NCBI RefSeq assembly: GCF_008693385.1
Contig: NZ_CP044065.1
Location: 1,612,001 to 1,676,000, forward strand
DNA: 64,000 bases
Origin: Cupriavidus pauculus
Lineage (GTDB): Bacteria > Pseudomonadota > Gammaproteobacteria > Burkholderiales > Burkholderiaceae
Direction: 5' to 3'
Shown here in pieces: positions 47,471 to 59,074 of this stretch. The translations under genes and the position numbers were made by a program. Below the pieces are notes generated by a model. It did not search any database, was not told the origin of the DNA, and was given only the letters and a program-made list of their open reading frames with translations. Every line of letters starts with the position of its first letter. Position 1 is the first letter of the stretch.

Positions 47471-48633
47471 CAGCGTACCCCCCGCTGATGCATGAGATCG
47501 ACCACGACATCGGCGGCGATCGATGCGGTATTGCGCTTGAGGGTCTCGTGCATCGCCGTGAAATGCTCGCGGAGGAATGCGATATTGCCTTCGTCGTTGA
47601 GCTGCAGCAGCGTTTCGCGCGCGAGCGCCTCGGGCGTGGCATCGTCCTGCAGCAGTTCCGGCACGACAAAGCGGCCGGACAGGATATTCGGCAGCCCGAC
47701 ATAGGGCAGATAGCCCTGCCGCTTCATGATCTGCGCGGTCAGCCAGGGCACCTTGTAAGAGATGACCATCGGCTTCTTGTACAGCGCGGCTTCCAGCGTG
47801 GCGGTGCCGCTCGCCAGCAGCACGACGTCGGCGGCTTCCATCGCAAGATGCGACTGACCATCGACGATCGTCACGTCGAGTTCCGGATGATCGAGCGCAT
47901 GTCCCTCGATGATCGCGCGCAGCGGCGCGCTTGCCGCAGGCACGACGAAGGCGAGGTTGCCGTCCATGCGATGCATGCGCGCCATCGCGCCGAAGAACGT
48001 GGCGCCGAGGTTCTTCACCTCCGACTGCCGGCTGCCCGGCAGCACCGCGACGACGCGCTTGCCCTCGGGCAGGCCCAGCGTCGCGCGCGCACCGGCCACA
48101 TCGGGCACCATCGGAATCACGTCGGCCAGCGGATGGCCGACATACGTCGCGGGAATGCCCGCGCGCGCGTAGATCTCGGGTTCGAACGGAAACAGGCAGA
48201 GGATATGGTCGACCGCGCGTGCGATCGTACGGATCCGCCCACCGCGCCATGCCCAGATCGACGGGCTGACGAAATGCACGACCGGAATCCCCGCGCGGCG
48301 CAGCGGGACTTCGAGGCCGAAATTGAAATCGGGCGCATCCACGCCGATAAAGCATAGCGGCGGCTGCGCAATCAGCTTCTCGCGGATCGCACGCCGCGTG
48401 GCGAGAATCTCGCGCAGCGAGCCCAGTACCTCCACATAGCCGTTGACGGAGAGCGTCTCCATCGGCCAGTGCGAGACGAAGCCCTGCTCCATCATGCGGC
48501 GGCCGCCGATGCCGGCATAGTCCACCGATTCGCCGAGCCGCTTGTGCAGCCCTTCGAGCAATAACGACGCCAGCAGGTCGCCGGAAGCCTCTCCGGCCAC
48601 CATCGCGACGGTTCCGCGCTTTGCCTCGACCAT
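47470..48633 (-). CDS. lpxB: Lipid-A-disaccharide synthase
   Basis: 387 residues; GT-B glycosyltransferase joining UDP-diacylglucosamine and lipid X to form the lipid A disaccharide at the inner membrane. Signatures: [60 protein letters not shown] near 95-132, and [23 protein letters not shown]. It sits between lpxA and rnhB in the conserved order. Confidence 0.96.
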   Translation of the reverse strand: MVEAKRGTVAMVAGEASGDLLASLLLEGLHKRLGESVDYAGIGGRRMMEQGFVSHWPMETLSVNGYVEVLGSLREILATRRAIREKLIAQPPLCFIGVDAPDFNFGLEVPLRRAGIPVVHFVSPSIWAWRGGRIRTIARAVDHILCLFPFEPEIYARAGIPATYVGHPLADVIPMVPDVAGARATLGLPEGKRVVAVLPGSRQSEVKNLGATFFGAMARMHRMDGNLAFVVPAASAPLRAIIEGHALDHPELDVTIVDGQSHLAMEAADVVLLASGTATLEAALYKKPMVISYKVPWLTAQIMKRQGYLPYVGLPNILSGRFVVPELLQDDATPEALARETLLQLNDEGNIAFLREHFTAMHETLKRNTASIAADVVVDLMHQRGVR

Positions 48634-48644
48634 GTCGCGTCGGC

Positions 48645-49448
48645 TTAGCGAACGATGCCGCGCTGCGTCGTGGCCAGGAAGTCGGCGAGCGCGCGCAGCG
48701 GCTCCGCCGTCGTGGCGTCCGATTGCGCGAGCAGCGCCGCGATTTCATTGCGCGCGTCGTCGAAGTTGAGGTCCGACTTGTAGAGCAGCTTGTACGCCTG
48801 GCGCAGCGCGGCGATCTGGCCCGCGTCGAAACCGCGGCGGCGCAGGCCCTCGACGTTCACGCCGTGCGGCGTGGCCTTGTTGCCGCCCTTGTCGCTCGCG
48901 GCGATCACGAACGGCGGAATGTCCTGCACGAGCGCCGAGGCACCGCCAAGGAACGCATGCGCGCCGATGCGCACGAACTGGTGCACGCCGCTCATGCCGC
49001 CGAGAATCGCCCAGTCGCCCACCTGCACGTGGCCGGCGATCTGCGCATTGCTCGAAAACACGACGTGGTTGCCAACGTCGCAGTCGTGCGCGATATGCAC
49101 GTACGCCATGATCCAGTTGTCGTTGCCGAGGCGGGTCAGGCCGCGATCCTGCACGGTACCCGTATGGATCGTCGTGAATTCGCGAATCGTGTTGCGATCG
49201 CCAATCTCGAGCCGCGTCGGCTCGTTGGCGTACTTCATGTCCTGCGGCGTGCCGCCGATCGAGGCGTAGGGACCGATACGGTTACCCTCGCCCACGGTGG
49301 TATGCCCTTCGACGGTGGTATGCGAGCCGATCCGGGTACCGCTGCCAATCCGCACGTTCGGGCCAACGATGGAAAACGGGCCGACGGTCACGTCGGCGGC
49401 AAGTTCTGCCTTCGGGTCGACCAGTGCGGTGGGATGGATTTGCGTCAT
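48645..49448 (-). CDS. lpxA: UDP-N-acetylglucosamine acyltransferase
   Basis: 267 residues; first step of lipid A synthesis, adding 3-hydroxyacyl from ACP to UDP-GlcNAc. A left-handed beta-helix of hexapeptide repeats ([29 protein letters not shown]) covers residues 5-180, with the catalytic histidine in [14 protein letters not shown], and a helical C-terminus. ATG 49448 follows AGGACAGGA. Length is family-typical (262). Confidence 0.96.
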   Translation of the reverse strand: MTQIHPTALVDPKAELAADVTVGPFSIVGPNVRIGSGTRIGSHTTVEGHTTVGEGNRIGPYASIGGTPQDMKYANEPTRLEIGDRNTIREFTTIHTGTVQDRGLTRLGNDNWIMAYVHIAHDCDVGNHVVFSSNAQIAGHVQVGDWAILGGMSGVHQFVRIGAHAFLGGASALVQDIPPFVIAASDKGGNKATPHGVNVEGLRRRGFDAGQIAALRQAYKLLYKSDLNFDDARNEIAALLAQSDATTAEPLRALADFLATTQRGIVR

Positions 49449-49489
49449 ACGTCCTGTCCTGTGGTCTGATGCGTGTGAAGTGGCGCGGC

Positions 49490-49942
49490 TCAGGCGTCGG
49501 CCTGCTTGACCGTGCACATGAGTTCGGCTTCGCAGGCGACCTCGCCGTCCACGGTCGCATTGGCCTTGAACTTCCAGATGCCGCGGATATAGCGCTCCAC
49601 GGTCACGTTCAGGTGCAGCTGGTCACCGGGGTACACCACGCGCTTGAAGCGCGCGCCGTCGATGCCGACGAAGTAGTACAGCGAGCCTTCCTTGCGCTCC
49701 ATGTCCGCGCCGAACGTCAGCAGCCCGGCCGATTGCGCGAGCGCCTCGAGAATCATGACACCGGGCATCACCGGTTGTTCCGGGAAATGGCCCACGAAGT
49801 ACGGCTCGTTGATGGTGACGTTCTTGAGCGTCTTGATCCGCTTCTGCGGCTCCAGCTCGAGCACGCGGTCGACGAGCAGGATCGGATACCGATGCGGCAG
49901 CAGCTTCAGGATCTTGCGAATGTCGATGTCGGATGCGGTCAT
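49490..49942 (-). CDS. fabZ: 3-hydroxyacyl-ACP dehydratase FabZ
   Basis: 150 residues; hot-dog fold dehydratase of fatty acid elongation. [17 protein letters not shown] at the N-terminus and [20 protein letters not shown] with the catalytic His (near 57) and Glu (near 71) are intact. The start overlaps the lpxD stop by 4 bases. FabZ in this cluster balances 3-hydroxymyristoyl-ACP use between lipid A and membrane lipids. Confidence 0.97.
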   Translation of the reverse strand: MTASDIDIRKILKLLPHRYPILLVDRVLELEPQKRIKTLKNVTINEPYFVGHFPEQPVMPGVMILEALAQSAGLLTFGADMERKEGSLYYFVGIDGARFKRVVYPGDQLHLNVTVERYIRGIWKFKANATVDGEVACEAELMCTVKQADA

Positions 49943-51042
49943 GATGATTTCTCTTGGTCTTGTGTTGGGGCGGGATCCGGTGACTGGCCGCGCAGACGGC
50001 GCTCCAGCTGGATCACCCTTTCGCGAAGCTTCGCGAGCCCGCGTACGATGGCGGCGTTTCGCTCCCATTCGCCATGCGGCAGGAATGGGAAAACGCTCGT
50101 GAAATGGCCGCCAGGCTTGCTGATCGACTTCGTGATCGAGGTGCCGCCCGAAATCGTGGTCCGGTCGGCAATGGTCAGGTGGCCCGCGAAATTGGCCGAT
50201 CCACCGATCACGCAGAAACGGCCGACACGGGTACTGCCCGCGATCGCGGCGCAACCCGCGATCACGGTATGCGCGCCGACCCTTACGTTATGCGCAATCT
50301 GGACCTGATTGTCGAGCTTGCAGCCCTCTTCGATCACCGTGTCCGCCATCGCGCCACGGTCGATCGCGGTATTGGCGCCGACCTCGACGTCATCGCCGAG
50401 CACCGCGCGACCCGTTTGGGGGATCTTCACGTAGGCAACGCCGGCCGGCCCGATATCGGGCGCAAAGCCGAAGCCGTCCGCGCCGATCACCGCGCCGCTA
50501 TGCAGGATATTCCGTTTACCAACCACGCAGTGGTGATAAACCGATACATTCGCGTAAATCAGCGTATCGTCGCCGATCTCCGCGTGCGAACCGACAAAAC
50601 TGTTGCCGACGATGCGTACACGCTCGCCCAGTCGCGCGCCAGCCTCGATCACCACGTTCGGGCCGATAAAGCACGAGGCGGGGACCACGGCATCGGCCGC
50701 CACGCTCGCGCGCGGGTCGATGCCCGTACGCGTGTCCGCGTTGGCGCGGTCGAAACGCTGCGCGACACGGGCAAAGCATACGTACGGATTGCGCGCGACG
50801 AGCCAGTTGCGGCCGTCGGCATGCCCTTCGGCGCGAATGCGCTCGAGGTCGGCGGGCGACACGATGATCGCCCCCGCGCCCGAAGCGACGGCCTGCGCGA
50901 GGTACAGCGGATTGGAGAGGAACGACAGGTCGCCGGGACCGGCCTGGTCGAGCGGCGCGAGGCCGGCAACGGTCAGGTCGGGATCACCCACAACCTGCGC
51001 GCCGTTCTCGGTGGCGAGCTGCCCCAGTGTGGGTGTCTGCAT
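49939..51042 (-). CDS. lpxD: UDP-3-O-(3-hydroxyacyl)glucosamine N-acyltransferase
   Basis: 367 residues; third step of lipid A synthesis. The N-terminal uridine-binding domain ([37 protein letters not shown]) precedes hexapeptide repeats of the beta-helix ([28 protein letters not shown]) with the catalytic histidine region [17 protein letters not shown] helical C-terminus follows. Between ompH and fabZ, with 4-base overlap to fabZ. Confidence 0.96.
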   Translation of the reverse strand: MQTPTLGQLATENGAQVVGDPDLTVAGLAPLDQAGPGDLSFLSNPLYLAQAVASGAGAIIVSPADLERIRAEGHADGRNWLVARNPYVCFARVAQRFDRANADTRTGIDPRASVAADAVVPASCFIGPNVVIEAGARLGERVRIVGNSFVGSHAEIGDDTLIYANVSVYHHCVVGKRNILHSGAVIGADGFGFAPDIGPAGVAYVKIPQTGRAVLGDDVEVGANTAIDRGAMADTVIEEGCKLDNQVQIAHNVRVGAHTVIAGCAAIAGSTRVGRFCVIGGSANFAGHLTIADRTTISGGTSITKSISKPGGHFTSVFPFLPHGEWERNAAIVRGLAKLRERVIQLERRLRGQSPDPAPTQDQEKSS

Positions 51043-51105
51043 GGCGGTACTTCCTGAAAGGGAACGATCGAATCGACGCGCGATGGAACCTGCGGGCCGA
51101 CGGGC

Positions 51106-51642
51106 TTACTTCGCGCCCGTGGTGCTCGCGTTCAGCGCCTTCATCACGTCGTCGGTGATGTCGATGCGCGGATTCACGTACACCGCTTCCTGCACGATCA
51201 GATCGTACTTGCGCTGCTCGGCCAGGCTGCGGATCACGCGATTGGCGCGCTCCAGCACCTGTGCCAGTTCCTCGTTGCGGCGCTGGTTCAGGTCCTCGCG
51301 GAATTCACGCTGCTTGCGCTGGAATTCGCGGTCGAGGTCGGCCACTTCGCGCTGACGGCGCTGGCGGTCGGAGTCCGCGAGCACCGCGGTGTCCTTGTCG
51401 AGCTTGTCGGCCATGCCCTTGATCTTCTGGGCCATGTCCTGCAGTTCGCGGTCGCGCTTCGAGAATTCCTGCTCGAGCTTGACCTGAGCGGCCTTCGCCG
51501 GCTGCGAATCACGCAGGATGCGCTCCGAGTTGACCGCGGCGATGCGCGCCTCCTGAGCCATCGCCGGCGCTGCCGCGCACAGGGCCGCAGCGGCCAGCGC
51601 GGCCGCGCTCAGGGATTTCATCAGTGGAGAATGGAGTTTCAT
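51106..51642 (-). CDS. skp: Periplasmic chaperone OmpH/Skp
   Basis: 178 residues; trimeric chaperone holding unfolded outer-membrane proteins. The signal peptide (SLSAAALAAAALCAAAPAMAQ) ends near residue 30; the rest is a long coiled coil rich in Lys, Arg, Glu and Gln (EFSKRDRELQDMAQKIKGMADKL, RRQREVADLDREFQRKQREFRED). ATG 51642 follows AAAGGA; a start 7 codons upstream has no such site. It is downstream of bamA by 21 bases, as in the E. coli cluster. Confidence 0.93.
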   Translation of the reverse strand: MKLHSPLMKSLSAAALAAAALCAAAPAMAQEARIAAVNSERILRDSQPAKAAQVKLEQEFSKRDRELQDMAQKIKGMADKLDKDTAVLADSDRQRRQREVADLDREFQRKQREFREDLNQRRNEELAQVLERANRVIRSLAEQRKYDLIVQEAVYVNPRIDITDDVMKALNASTTGAK

Positions 51643-51663
51643 GAAACGAATCCTTTGTCGCAA

Positions 51664-53973
51664 TCAGAACGCGGTACCGATCTGGAACTGGAAGCGCTGG
51701 ACCCGGTCGGTATCGTCCTTCTTGAGCGGGAAGCCGACGCTGACCTTGAGCGGGCCGATCGGAGACAGCCACGACATACCGAGACCGGTCGAGTACTTGA
51801 GGTCGCTGACCTTGATGGGCGCGCCTTCCTGATACACGTTACCGAAGTCGAAGAACGTGAACAGACGCAGCGTGCGGTCCACACCGGACCCCGGCAGCGG
51901 GAACACGAATTCGACGTTACCAATAAGCTTGGACGCGCCGCCGACCGGGTTGCCGTTCTGGTCCTTCGGACCCAGCGTGCTGGTCTGGTAGCCACGTACC
52001 GAGCCGATACCACCGGCGTAGAAGTACTTGAACACCGGGAACGGCGTGTCGCCGTAGCCGTGCCCGTACGCCACTTCACCGTTGAAGGCCAGCGTGAAGG
52101 CCTTCGACAGCGGATAGAAGTATTGCTGCTGGAAGCTGGCGCGATAGTACTGCGTATCGCCACCCGGCACGCCCACTTCGAGGTTGGCCTGCGTGTACGG
52201 ACCCTTGGTCGGGATCAGCGCACTGTCGCGGCGATCGCGCGCCCAGCCGATCGTGAACGGGAAGTTGTTGATCGGGTCGCCACTGCTCTTGCCAATCTTC
52301 TGCAGCCACGCCTGGTACTGCGACGGCGTGTTGACCGAGGTGTAGACCTGCGTGCGCTCGTAGCCGATACCGAAGAACACGGTATCGTTTTCCGAGAACG
52401 GCACGCCGAACTTGAAGCCGCCACCCGCGGTGACGATCTTGTAGTCCTGGTCGCCCGTGTAGTACAGCGGACGCGCGGTACGGTAGTAGATATCGGTCGA
52501 GCGGCTGATGCCGTCCACCGTGAAATACGGGTCGTACTGCGTCAGCGAGATCGTGCGGAACGACTTCGCGGTGTTCACGTCCAGGCCGAGGCTGGTACCG
52601 GAGCCGAACACGTTGTCCTGGCGCAGGCCGGCCTGCAGCACGAGCTTGTCGGTCGAGGAGAAGCCCAGACCCAGGCTGATCTGACCGGTCGGCTTCTCGG
52701 TCACGTTCACGTTCACATCGACCTGGTCGGGCGCGCCCGGCACGTCCTCGGTGGTGATGTTCGTGTCGGTGAAGTAGCCGGTACGGTTGATACGCGCCTG
52801 CGACTGCGTGAGCTTCTCGCTGTCGAACCACGAGCTTTCCATCTGGCGCATCTCGCGGCGCACCACCTCGTCACGCGTCTTGCTGTTGCCGACCACGTTC
52901 ACGCGGCGCACATAGACGCGGCGGCCCGGATCGACCATCAGCGTCAGCGCGACTTCGCGCTTGCCCTGATCGATGTTCGGCTGCGGATTGATCGTGGTGA
53001 ACGCGTAGCCGTACGTGCCCAGCAGGTCGGTAATGGCCTTGGTGCTCGCGGTCAGCTTTTCGGACGAGAAAATATCGCCCTTCTTCAGCTGCATGAGCTT
53101 TTCCATCTCTTCCTGCTTGCCGAGCAGTTCGCCGGCCAGGCGGATGTCGGACACCTTGTACTGCTCGCCTTCCTTGATGTTCAGCGTCAGGTAGATGTCC
53201 TTCTTGTCCGGCGTGATCGACACCTGCGTCGATTCGATCTGGAACTCGAGGTAACCGCGGTTCAGGTAGTACGAACGCAGCGCTTCCAGGTCGGCCGTCA
53301 GCTTCTGCTTCGAATAGAGATCGTTCTTCGTGTACCAGGACAGCCAGTTCGGCGTCGACAGCTGCATCTCGTCGCGCAGCGTGCTTTCCTTGAACGCCTT
53401 GTTACCGACGATATTGATCTGGCGGATCTTCGCGACGGGGCCTTCGTCCACATTGAACACCACGGACACGCGATTGCGGTCCACCGGCGTCACGGTGGTC
53501 TGCACGTCGGCGGCATAGTAGCCGCGCGCGACGTACTGGCGCTTGAGCTCCTGCTCCGCCTTGTCGATCAGCGCCTTGTCGTAGTAACGCGCCTCGGCCA
53601 CGCCGACGGCACGCAGCGAACGGCGCAGCGTGTCCTTGTCGAATTCCTTGATGCCGACGAACTCGAGCTGCGAGATGGCGGGACGTTCCTCCACCTGCAC
53701 GACGAGCACGCCATCTTCGGCACGGATCTGCACGTCCTTGAAGAAGCCCGTGTTGTAGAGCGCGCGAATGGCATCGGCGCCCTTGTCGTCGGTGAAGGTT
53801 TCGCCGACGCGGACCGGGAGGTAGCCGAACACGGTGCCCGGCTCGACGCGCTGCAGCCCTTCGACGCGGATGTCCTTGACTACGAACGGATCGGCGGCCC
53901 AGCCCGCAGGGCTCCAGGCCGCGATAATCGCACTCGTCAGCACGCCCAGCGAGATGCGCTTATTTCTGATCAA
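51664..53973 (-). CDS. bamA: Outer-membrane assembly factor BamA (TTG start)
   Basis: 769 residues; core of the BAM complex inserting beta-barrels. A signal peptide ([20 protein letters not shown]) precedes five POTRA domains (starting [23 protein letters not shown]), then a 16-stranded barrel with the [13 protein letters not shown] loop (VRGF/Y type) and C-terminal F. No ATG is available: TTG 53973 has a strong AGAGGGG site 8 bases upstream; TTG 53994 is the alternative. It lies downstream of rseP and upstream of ompH. Confidence 0.95.
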   Translation of the reverse strand: MIRNKRISLGVLTSAIIAAWSPAGWAADPFVVKDIRVEGLQRVEPGTVFGYLPVRVGETFTDDKGADAIRALYNTGFFKDVQIRAEDGVLVVQVEERPAISQLEFVGIKEFDKDTLRRSLRAVGVAEARYYDKALIDKAEQELKRQYVARGYYAADVQTTVTPVDRNRVSVVFNVDEGPVAKIRQINIVGNKAFKESTLRDEMQLSTPNWLSWYTKNDLYSKQKLTADLEALRSYYLNRGYLEFQIESTQVSITPDKKDIYLTLNIKEGEQYKVSDIRLAGELLGKQEEMEKLMQLKKGDIFSSEKLTASTKAITDLLGTYGYAFTTINPQPNIDQGKREVALTLMVDPGRRVYVRRVNVVGNSKTRDEVVRREMRQMESSWFDSEKLTQSQARINRTGYFTDTNITTEDVPGAPDQVDVNVNVTEKPTGQISLGLGFSSTDKLVLQAGLRQDNVFGSGTSLGLDVNTAKSFRTISLTQYDPYFTVDGISRSTDIYYRTARPLYYTGDQDYKIVTAGGGFKFGVPFSENDTVFFGIGYERTQVYTSVNTPSQYQAWLQKIGKSSGDPINNFPFTIGWARDRRDSALIPTKGPYTQANLEVGVPGGDTQYYRASFQQQYFYPLSKAFTLAFNGEVAYGHGYGDTPFPVFKYFYAGGIGSVRGYQTSTLGPKDQNGNPVGGASKLIGNVEFVFPLPGSGVDRTLRLFTFFDFGNVYQEGAPIKVSDLKYSTGLGMSWLSPIGPLKVSVGFPLKKDDTDRVQRFQFQIGTAF

Positions 53974-54072
53974 TGTCGATCCCCTCTCTCTCAAATCGAT
54001 GCAATGCGATACAGGAATATTTTTTAGGCTCTGGCGCCGCGGCGCGTACCCGTCGTCCCGGCCAACGCGCAG

Positions 54073-55467
54073 CTACCCGCGCGCCAGGAACAATCGGCTG
54101 ACGTCATTGAACAAAGCGAGTGAGGTCAGGAGCAAGATGCAGGCGATGCCGACCTTCTGCAGCGTCGCCTGCCAGTGATCTGGTACGGGCCTGCCAGTCA
54201 AAAATTCCACGCAATAATACAGCAAATGCCCCCCATCCAGAACCGGAATAGGTAACAAATTCAGTACACCGAGGCTGACGCTGACCAGCGCCAGGAAGCT
54301 GATGAACGGCTGCCAACCCATGTTGGCCGCGCGGCCCGCATAATCGGCGACGGTCAGCGGCCCGCTGAGATTCTGCAGCGACGCCTCGCCGATCAGCATC
54401 TTTCCGAGCAGCTTCAGCGAGAGCACGCTCGTGTTCCAGACCTGCGCCGCGGCACGGACCGTCGCCTGTCCGAGCGGATAGCGCACGGTTTCGGTCTGTA
54501 CGGCCTGATTGAGCGCCGCGCCCAGCTTGCCGGCGGGCTTTGCCGCACCGCCATCCTTGGGCGCCTCGCCGGGCGCGGTGTCGAGCGTGACCGGCACGTC
54601 GAGCCGCTTGCCGTCGCGCTGGATGCCGAGCACCACCGCCTGGCCCGGCTGCGCGCGCACGGCGCGGATCAGCTCGCTCGCCTGCGTCAGCGGCTTGTCC
54701 CCGAACGCCACCACCTGGTCGCCCGCCCGCAGGCCGGCCCGTTGCGCGGCGCTGTCCGGCAGGACTTCGGCCACGGTGACCGGGCCGCCCTTGAGATTCA
54801 GGCCCAGCGTGGCCAGCGGGTCCTGCTCCGGATTGCCGCCCGTATTCGGCAGGCGGCCCAGCCGCACGTCGCGCTCGGCGCCGTCGGTGCCGCGCACGCG
54901 CAGCACGGCCGGGGCATCGTCGAATCCGTTTGAGAAAACGGCCATGCGCAGGTCGTTCCACGAGCGGATGGTCTCGGTACTGTCGTGCGCGGTCAGCGAC
55001 AGCACGCGGTCGCCCTCGCGCACGCCGGCCTCCGCCGCGACCGTGCCGGCCGCGGGCGCCGCCACCACGGGCACCGGCTCGCGCATGCCGCCCGCGAGCA
55101 GCACCATATAGAAGACGATCGCCAGCAGGAAGTTGGCCAGCGGGCCGGCCGCCACGATCACGAACCGCTTGCCCACGGGCTGGCGGTTGAACGCGCGCGG
55201 CAGTTCGGCCGCGTCGATCGGCGGATCGACCTCGGGATCGCGCTCGCGCTCGTCGAGCATCTTGACGTAGCCGCCGAGCGGAATCGCCGCGAGCGTCCAC
55301 TCGGTCCGGTCACGGCCCTTCGATACCCAGCGCGCGAGCGGCCGGCCGAAGCCGATCGAGAATCGCAGGACCTTGACGCCGCAGGCCCGCGCCGCCAGGT
55401 AGTGCCCCATTTCGTGCACGAAAATCAGAATGCACAGGGCAACGATAAAAGCGATCACGGTTTGCAT
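54073..55467 (-). CDS. rseP: RIP metalloprotease RseP (site-2 protease)
   Basis: 464 residues; intramembrane zinc protease that cleaves the anti-sigma-E factor and remnant signal peptides. The HEMGH zinc motif is at residues 18-22 in the first transmembrane helix, and LNLLPIPVLDGGHLLYY, with the third zinc ligand, is in the last. Two PDZ domains lie between (for example PDSAAQRAGLRAGDQVVAFG). Its place between dxr and bamA is conserved and fits envelope quality control. Confidence 0.96.
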   Translation of the reverse strand: MQTVIAFIVALCILIFVHEMGHYLAARACGVKVLRFSIGFGRPLARWVSKGRDRTEWTLAAIPLGGYVKMLDERERDPEVDPPIDAAELPRAFNRQPVGKRFVIVAAGPLANFLLAIVFYMVLLAGGMREPVPVVAAPAAGTVAAEAGVREGDRVLSLTAHDSTETIRSWNDLRMAVFSNGFDDAPAVLRVRGTDGAERDVRLGRLPNTGGNPEQDPLATLGLNLKGGPVTVAEVLPDSAAQRAGLRAGDQVVAFGDKPLTQASELIRAVRAQPGQAVVLGIQRDGKRLDVPVTLDTAPGEAPKDGGAAKPAGKLGAALNQAVQTETVRYPLGQATVRAAAQVWNTSVLSLKLLGKMLIGEASLQNLSGPLTVADYAGRAANMGWQPFISFLALVSVSLGVLNLLPIPVLDGGHLLYYCVEFLTGRPVPDHWQATLQKVGIACILLLTSLALFNDVSRLFLARG

Positions 55468-55543
55468 GGCATGTCATCCGTCAAGACTGCGGACCTCGGC
55501 GAACGCGCATTGCACATCGCCGCGGTCGTTATCGCCACGATCA

Positions 55544-56719
55544 TCAGCGAGCCAGGCTCGCCACCAGTTGTTGCGCGGCCGCGCGCGCGCCGGCATCGGC
55601 CGCGAGCACGCCGTCGAGCGACTCCGCCGAGCCTTCATGCGGCTGGCCGAGGACGCCCTCGACCACGCGCGCGATGTCGGTAAAGCGCGCGCCGCCGGTC
55701 AGGAACGCCTCCACGGCGACCTCGTTGGCGGCATTCAGCACCGCCGGCGCCACGCCCCCCGCGCGCAGCGCGTCGAACGCGAGCCCCAGGCACGGAAAGC
55801 GTTTCAGGTCCGGGGTCTCGAAATGCAGGCCGCCGGCCACGGTCAGGTCCAGCGGCGTCACGCCGGAGTCGATGCGCTCGGGGTACGCCATGCCGTAGGC
55901 GATGGGCGTGCGCATATCGGGGTTGCCGAGCTGCGCGAGCACCGAGCCGTCGGCATAGGCGACCATCGAATGGACGATGCTCTGCGGATGGATCAGGACT
56001 TCGATCTTGTCCGCGGGCGCGCCGAACAGCCAGTGAGCTTCGATGACCTCGAGGCCCTTGTTCATCATCGTCGCCGAATCCACCGAGATCTTGCGCCCCA
56101 TCACCCATTTGGGATGGGCACAGGCCTCGTCGGGCGTGATGTCGTGCAGCGTCGAGGGATCGCGCGTGCGAAACGGGCCGCCCGACGCGGTGACCAGCAC
56201 CTTCGACACGCCGGCGCGATAGCGCGGGTCGTCGGTCGGCAGGCACTGGAAGATGGCATTGTGCTCGCTGTCGATCGGCAGCAGCGTGGCGCCATGCTCG
56301 CGCACCGCGTCCATGAAGATGGCGCCGGACATCACGAGCGATTCCTTGTTCGCGAGCAGCACGCGCTTGCCCGCGCGCGCGGCGGCCAGCGACGAGCGCA
56401 GCCCCGCGGCGCCGACGATCGCGGCCATGACCGCATCGGTCCCCGTATCGGCGGCCACCGACTCGAGCGCCTCCGGTCCATGGCTGACTTCGGTCTTCAC
56501 GCCGGCCTGGCGCAGCAGGCCCTCGAGTTCGCGTGCCGCTTCCGGGCTGCCCACGACGGCCCGTGCCGGACGAAACTCGGCACAGGCGGCCGCGAGCTTG
56601 TCGACCTGGCGATGCGCCGACAGCGCGTGAACCGTGTAGCGGTCCGGGTGGCGCCGCACGACGTCCAGCGTGCTTTCGCCAATGGATCCGGTTGCGCCGA
56701 GAATGGTGATGCGTTGCAT
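55544..56719 (-). CDS. dxr: 1-deoxy-D-xylulose-5-phosphate reductoisomerase
   Basis: 391 residues; second step of the MEP isoprenoid pathway, using NADPH and a divalent metal. Signatures: [25 protein letters not shown] at the N-terminus, [31 protein letters not shown] (metal-binding D/E) and [16 protein letters not shown]. Also called ispC. It follows cdsA, whose stop-start gap is 21 bases. Confidence 0.97.
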   Translation of the reverse strand: MQRITILGATGSIGESTLDVVRRHPDRYTVHALSAHRQVDKLAAACAEFRPARAVVGSPEAARELEGLLRQAGVKTEVSHGPEALESVAADTGTDAVMAAIVGAAGLRSSLAAARAGKRVLLANKESLVMSGAIFMDAVREHGATLLPIDSEHNAIFQCLPTDDPRYRAGVSKVLVTASGGPFRTRDPSTLHDITPDEACAHPKWVMGRKISVDSATMMNKGLEVIEAHWLFGAPADKIEVLIHPQSIVHSMVAYADGSVLAQLGNPDMRTPIAYGMAYPERIDSGVTPLDLTVAGGLHFETPDLKRFPCLGLAFDALRAGGVAPAVLNAANEVAVEAFLTGGARFTDIARVVEGVLGQPHEGSAESLDGVLAADAGARAAAQQLVASLAR

Positions 56720-56740
56720 AGAAACCAGTTCAGATAAGGG

Positions 56741-57562
56741 TCACAGCCACGCCAGCAGCAGCGCCGCCAGCGGAAATACGGGAATCAGCGCATCGATGCG
56801 GTCCAGCACGCCACCGTGCCCGGGCAGCAGGCCGCTGCTGTCCTTCATCCCGACCTGACGCTTGAGCAGCGACTCGAACAGATCGCCGATCACGCTCGCG
56901 GCCACCAGCAATGTCGTCAGCACCGCGACGAGGCCCAGACCGTGGCGGTCCGCCACCGCGGAGAACCAGGTCGGCGCGAACGCATGCGATGCCGCCAGTC
57001 CGAGGCCGAGCGCCATGACGAACACCCAGCCGCCCAGCGCGCCCTCCCAGGACTTGCCCGGGCTGATGGTCGGCGCGAGCTTGCGGCGGCCGATGGCCTT
57101 GCCCACGAAATACGCGCCGATATCGGCCACCCAGACCAGCACCGCCACCGACAGCAGGACGGCAATGCCCTGCCCGCGCAGCACCATCACGGCATGGCCG
57201 AACGCCGGCAGCATGATGACACCCAGAATCGCGCCCAGCCCGGTAAAGGCCGGCGTGGCCGTCCGCACGCCACGCGCGAGCAGCACCAGCGCGACGCCCC
57301 ACGCGACGACGGCGGCCGCAAGCAGCACCATCACCGAGCGCGGATCGGGCGCGGCATCCCAGACCAGCAGCACGAGCAGGCAGACCACGGCATAGACGAC
57401 GGGCATGGACCCCCGCAGGCCGATCAGGCGGCCGAACTCCCAGCCGCCCAGCAGGACGATGATCGCGACGAGCCCGGCCAGCGCCACCGGCGGTGCCAGA
57501 AACAGGATCGGCAGGATCAACAGCAGCAGGCAAACGGCGGTGATGACGCGGGTAATGAGCAT
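56741..57562 (-). CDS. cdsA: Phosphatidate cytidylyltransferase
   Basis: 273 residues with about eight transmembrane helices; makes CDP-diacylglycerol for phospholipid synthesis. The C-terminal signature SPGKSWEGALGGW and LFESLLKRQVGMKDSSGLLPGHGGVLDRIDAL with the conserved Asp are intact. It follows uppS by 57 bases, in the usual order. Confidence 0.95.
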   Translation of the reverse strand: MLITRVITAVCLLLLILPILFLAPPVALAGLVAIIVLLGGWEFGRLIGLRGSMPVVYAVVCLLVLLVWDAAPDPRSVMVLLAAAVVAWGVALVLLARGVRTATPAFTGLGAILGVIMLPAFGHAVMVLRGQGIAVLLSVAVLVWVADIGAYFVGKAIGRRKLAPTISPGKSWEGALGGWVFVMALGLGLAASHAFAPTWFSAVADRHGLGLVAVLTTLLVAASVIGDLFESLLKRQVGMKDSSGLLPGHGGVLDRIDALIPVFPLAALLLAWL

Positions 57563-57619
57563 GCGCTGCGGTGTCCCTGAGTGAATGGCCCGTGAACGGC
57601 AGGAGCGTCCCGAGGACGC

Positions 57620-58390
57620 TCAGGCGGTTCCCGACAGACCCGGCGCGACCAGCTGTGCGCTGGTGCGGCCGAAACGCCGTTCCCGCTGCCGGTACGACGC
57701 AAACGCCTTGTCGAGTTCGGCGGCGTCGAAATCGGGCCAGTAGGTATCGGTGAAGTAAAGCTCGGAGTAGGCGAGCTGCCAGAGCAGGAAATTGCTGATG
57801 CGCTGTTCCCCGCCCGTGCGGATGAACAGGTCCGGCTCCGGGGCGTAGGCCATCGCCAGATGCGGTGCGAGCACCGATTCGTCGATGGTTTCGGGGTCGA
57901 GCATCGGCTGGCGCGCGAGCATCTTGCGCATGGCCTGGAGCAGGTCCCACCGGCCCCCGTAGTTGGCGGCGATGGTCACCGTCAGGCCGGTATTCTTCGC
58001 GGTGCGCGCCTCGGCATCGGCAATCAGCTGCTGAATGCGCGGGCTGAAGCGGGACAGGTCTCCCACCACGCGCAGGCGAATATTGTTGGCGTGCATCTTG
58101 ACCACCTCGCGGCGCAGGGCGGTCATGAACAGGCGCATCAGGAACGAGACTTCGTCCGCGGGGCGGCGCCAGTTCTCGGAACTGAATGCGAACAGCGTGA
58201 GGAACTGCACGCCACGCGCGGCGCTCGCCTCGACCACGGCCCGAACCGCGTCCAGGCCACGATTATGGCCGGCGATGCGGGGCAGATGGCGTTGTGTCGC
58301 CCAGCGGCCGTTGCCATCCATGATGATGGCAACGTGCTGGGGCACATAGCTGGTATCGGGAACGCCGAGCGTAGAACTGATGTGCTGCAT
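57620..58390 (-). CDS. uppS: Undecaprenyl diphosphate synthase
   Basis: 256 residues; cis-prenyltransferase making the C55 lipid carrier for cell-wall and LPS synthesis. The catalytic Asp lies in [21 protein letters not shown] (about residue 25); [14 protein letters not shown] and [29 protein letters not shown] complete the family pattern. ATG 58390 is 14 bases after the frr stop; the frame is open upstream only as antisense to frr. Confidence 0.96.
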   Translation of the reverse strand: MQHISSTLGVPDTSYVPQHVAIIMDGNGRWATQRHLPRIAGHNRGLDAVRAVVEASAARGVQFLTLFAFSSENWRRPADEVSFLMRLFMTALRREVVKMHANNIRLRVVGDLSRFSPRIQQLIADAEARTAKNTGLTVTIAANYGGRWDLLQAMRKMLARQPMLDPETIDESVLAPHLAMAYAPEPDLFIRTGGEQRISNFLLWQLAYSELYFTDTYWPDFDAAELDKAFASYRQRERRFGRTSAQLVAPGLSGTA

Positions 58391-58404
58391 GGTGACAGAC
58401 GGTT

Positions 58405-58965
58405 TCACACCGTCATGATCTCCTTTTCTTTCTCGGCCACGAGCTTGTCGATCTCGGCGACGAACTTGTCCGTCAGCTTCTGGACTTCGTCCTGACCGCG
58501 GCGCTCGTCGTCCTCGGAGATCGTCTTGTCCTTGACCAGCTTCTTGAACTGTTCGTTGGCGTCGCGGCGCAGGTTGCGCACGGCGATCTTGGCACCCTCG
58601 GCCTCGCTCTTGACGACCTTGGTCAGCTCCTTGCGGCGCTCTTCGGTCAGGGCGGGCATCGGCACGCGGATCACGTCGCCCATGGTGGACGGGTTCAGGC
58701 CGAGGTCCGCGTCGCGGATGGCCTTCTCGACCGGCTGCACCATCTTCTTTTCCCACGGCTGCACGCTGATCGTGCGGGCATCGGCCAGGCCGACATTGGC
58801 CACCTGGCTGATGGGCACCGGCGAACCGTAGTAATCCACCTGCACGTGATCGAGCAGGCCGGTATGGGCACGGCCCGTACGAATCTTGGCCAGATCGGCC
58901 TTGAAGGCTTCGATCGACTTCTGCATCTTCTGCTCGACGCTCTTCTTTGTGTCGGCGACGGTCAT
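58405..58965 (-). CDS. frr: Ribosome recycling factor
   Basis: 186 residues; with EF-G splits post-termination ribosomes. Family blocks: [40 protein letters not shown] and [39 protein letters not shown]. Length is that of E. coli (185). A stable hairpin precedes it. Confidence 0.97.
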   Translation of the reverse strand: MTVADTKKSVEQKMQKSIEAFKADLAKIRTGRAHTGLLDHVQVDYYGSPVPISQVANVGLADARTISVQPWEKKMVQPVEKAIRDADLGLNPSTMGDVIRVPMPALTEERRKELTKVVKSEAEGAKIAVRNLRRDANEQFKKLVKDKTISEDDERRGQDEVQKLTDKFVAEIDKLVAEKEKEIMTV

Positions 58966-58990
58966 GTTTACCTCCGGAAATGCCAGACAG

Positions 58991-59011
58991 GATCCCGCCC
59001 TGGGCGGGATC
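58991..59011. other. Intercistronic hairpin upstream of frr
   Basis: GATCCCGCCC and GGGCGGGATC are perfectly complementary with almost no loop, so the RNA would fold with a small loop. It lies in the pyrH-frr gap with no T-run, so it more likely affects mRNA stability than termination. Confidence 0.55.
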
Positions 59012-59074
59012 GAAAATGAACCATTCTACTCTCAAGGACCGCGCGAATTGCCATTCTGCCTCGGTCCGTCCACG

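Noticed and set aside
46802..48748. A 648-residue open frame covering rnhB and lpxB
   Set aside because: Only the last 222 residues match a family; the upstream part is the antisense/out-of-frame reading of lpxB, typical for GC-rich DNA.
57620..59035. A 471-residue frame extending uppS upstream
   Set aside because: The N-terminal half is an alternate-frame reading of frr; UppS motifs start at ATG 58390.
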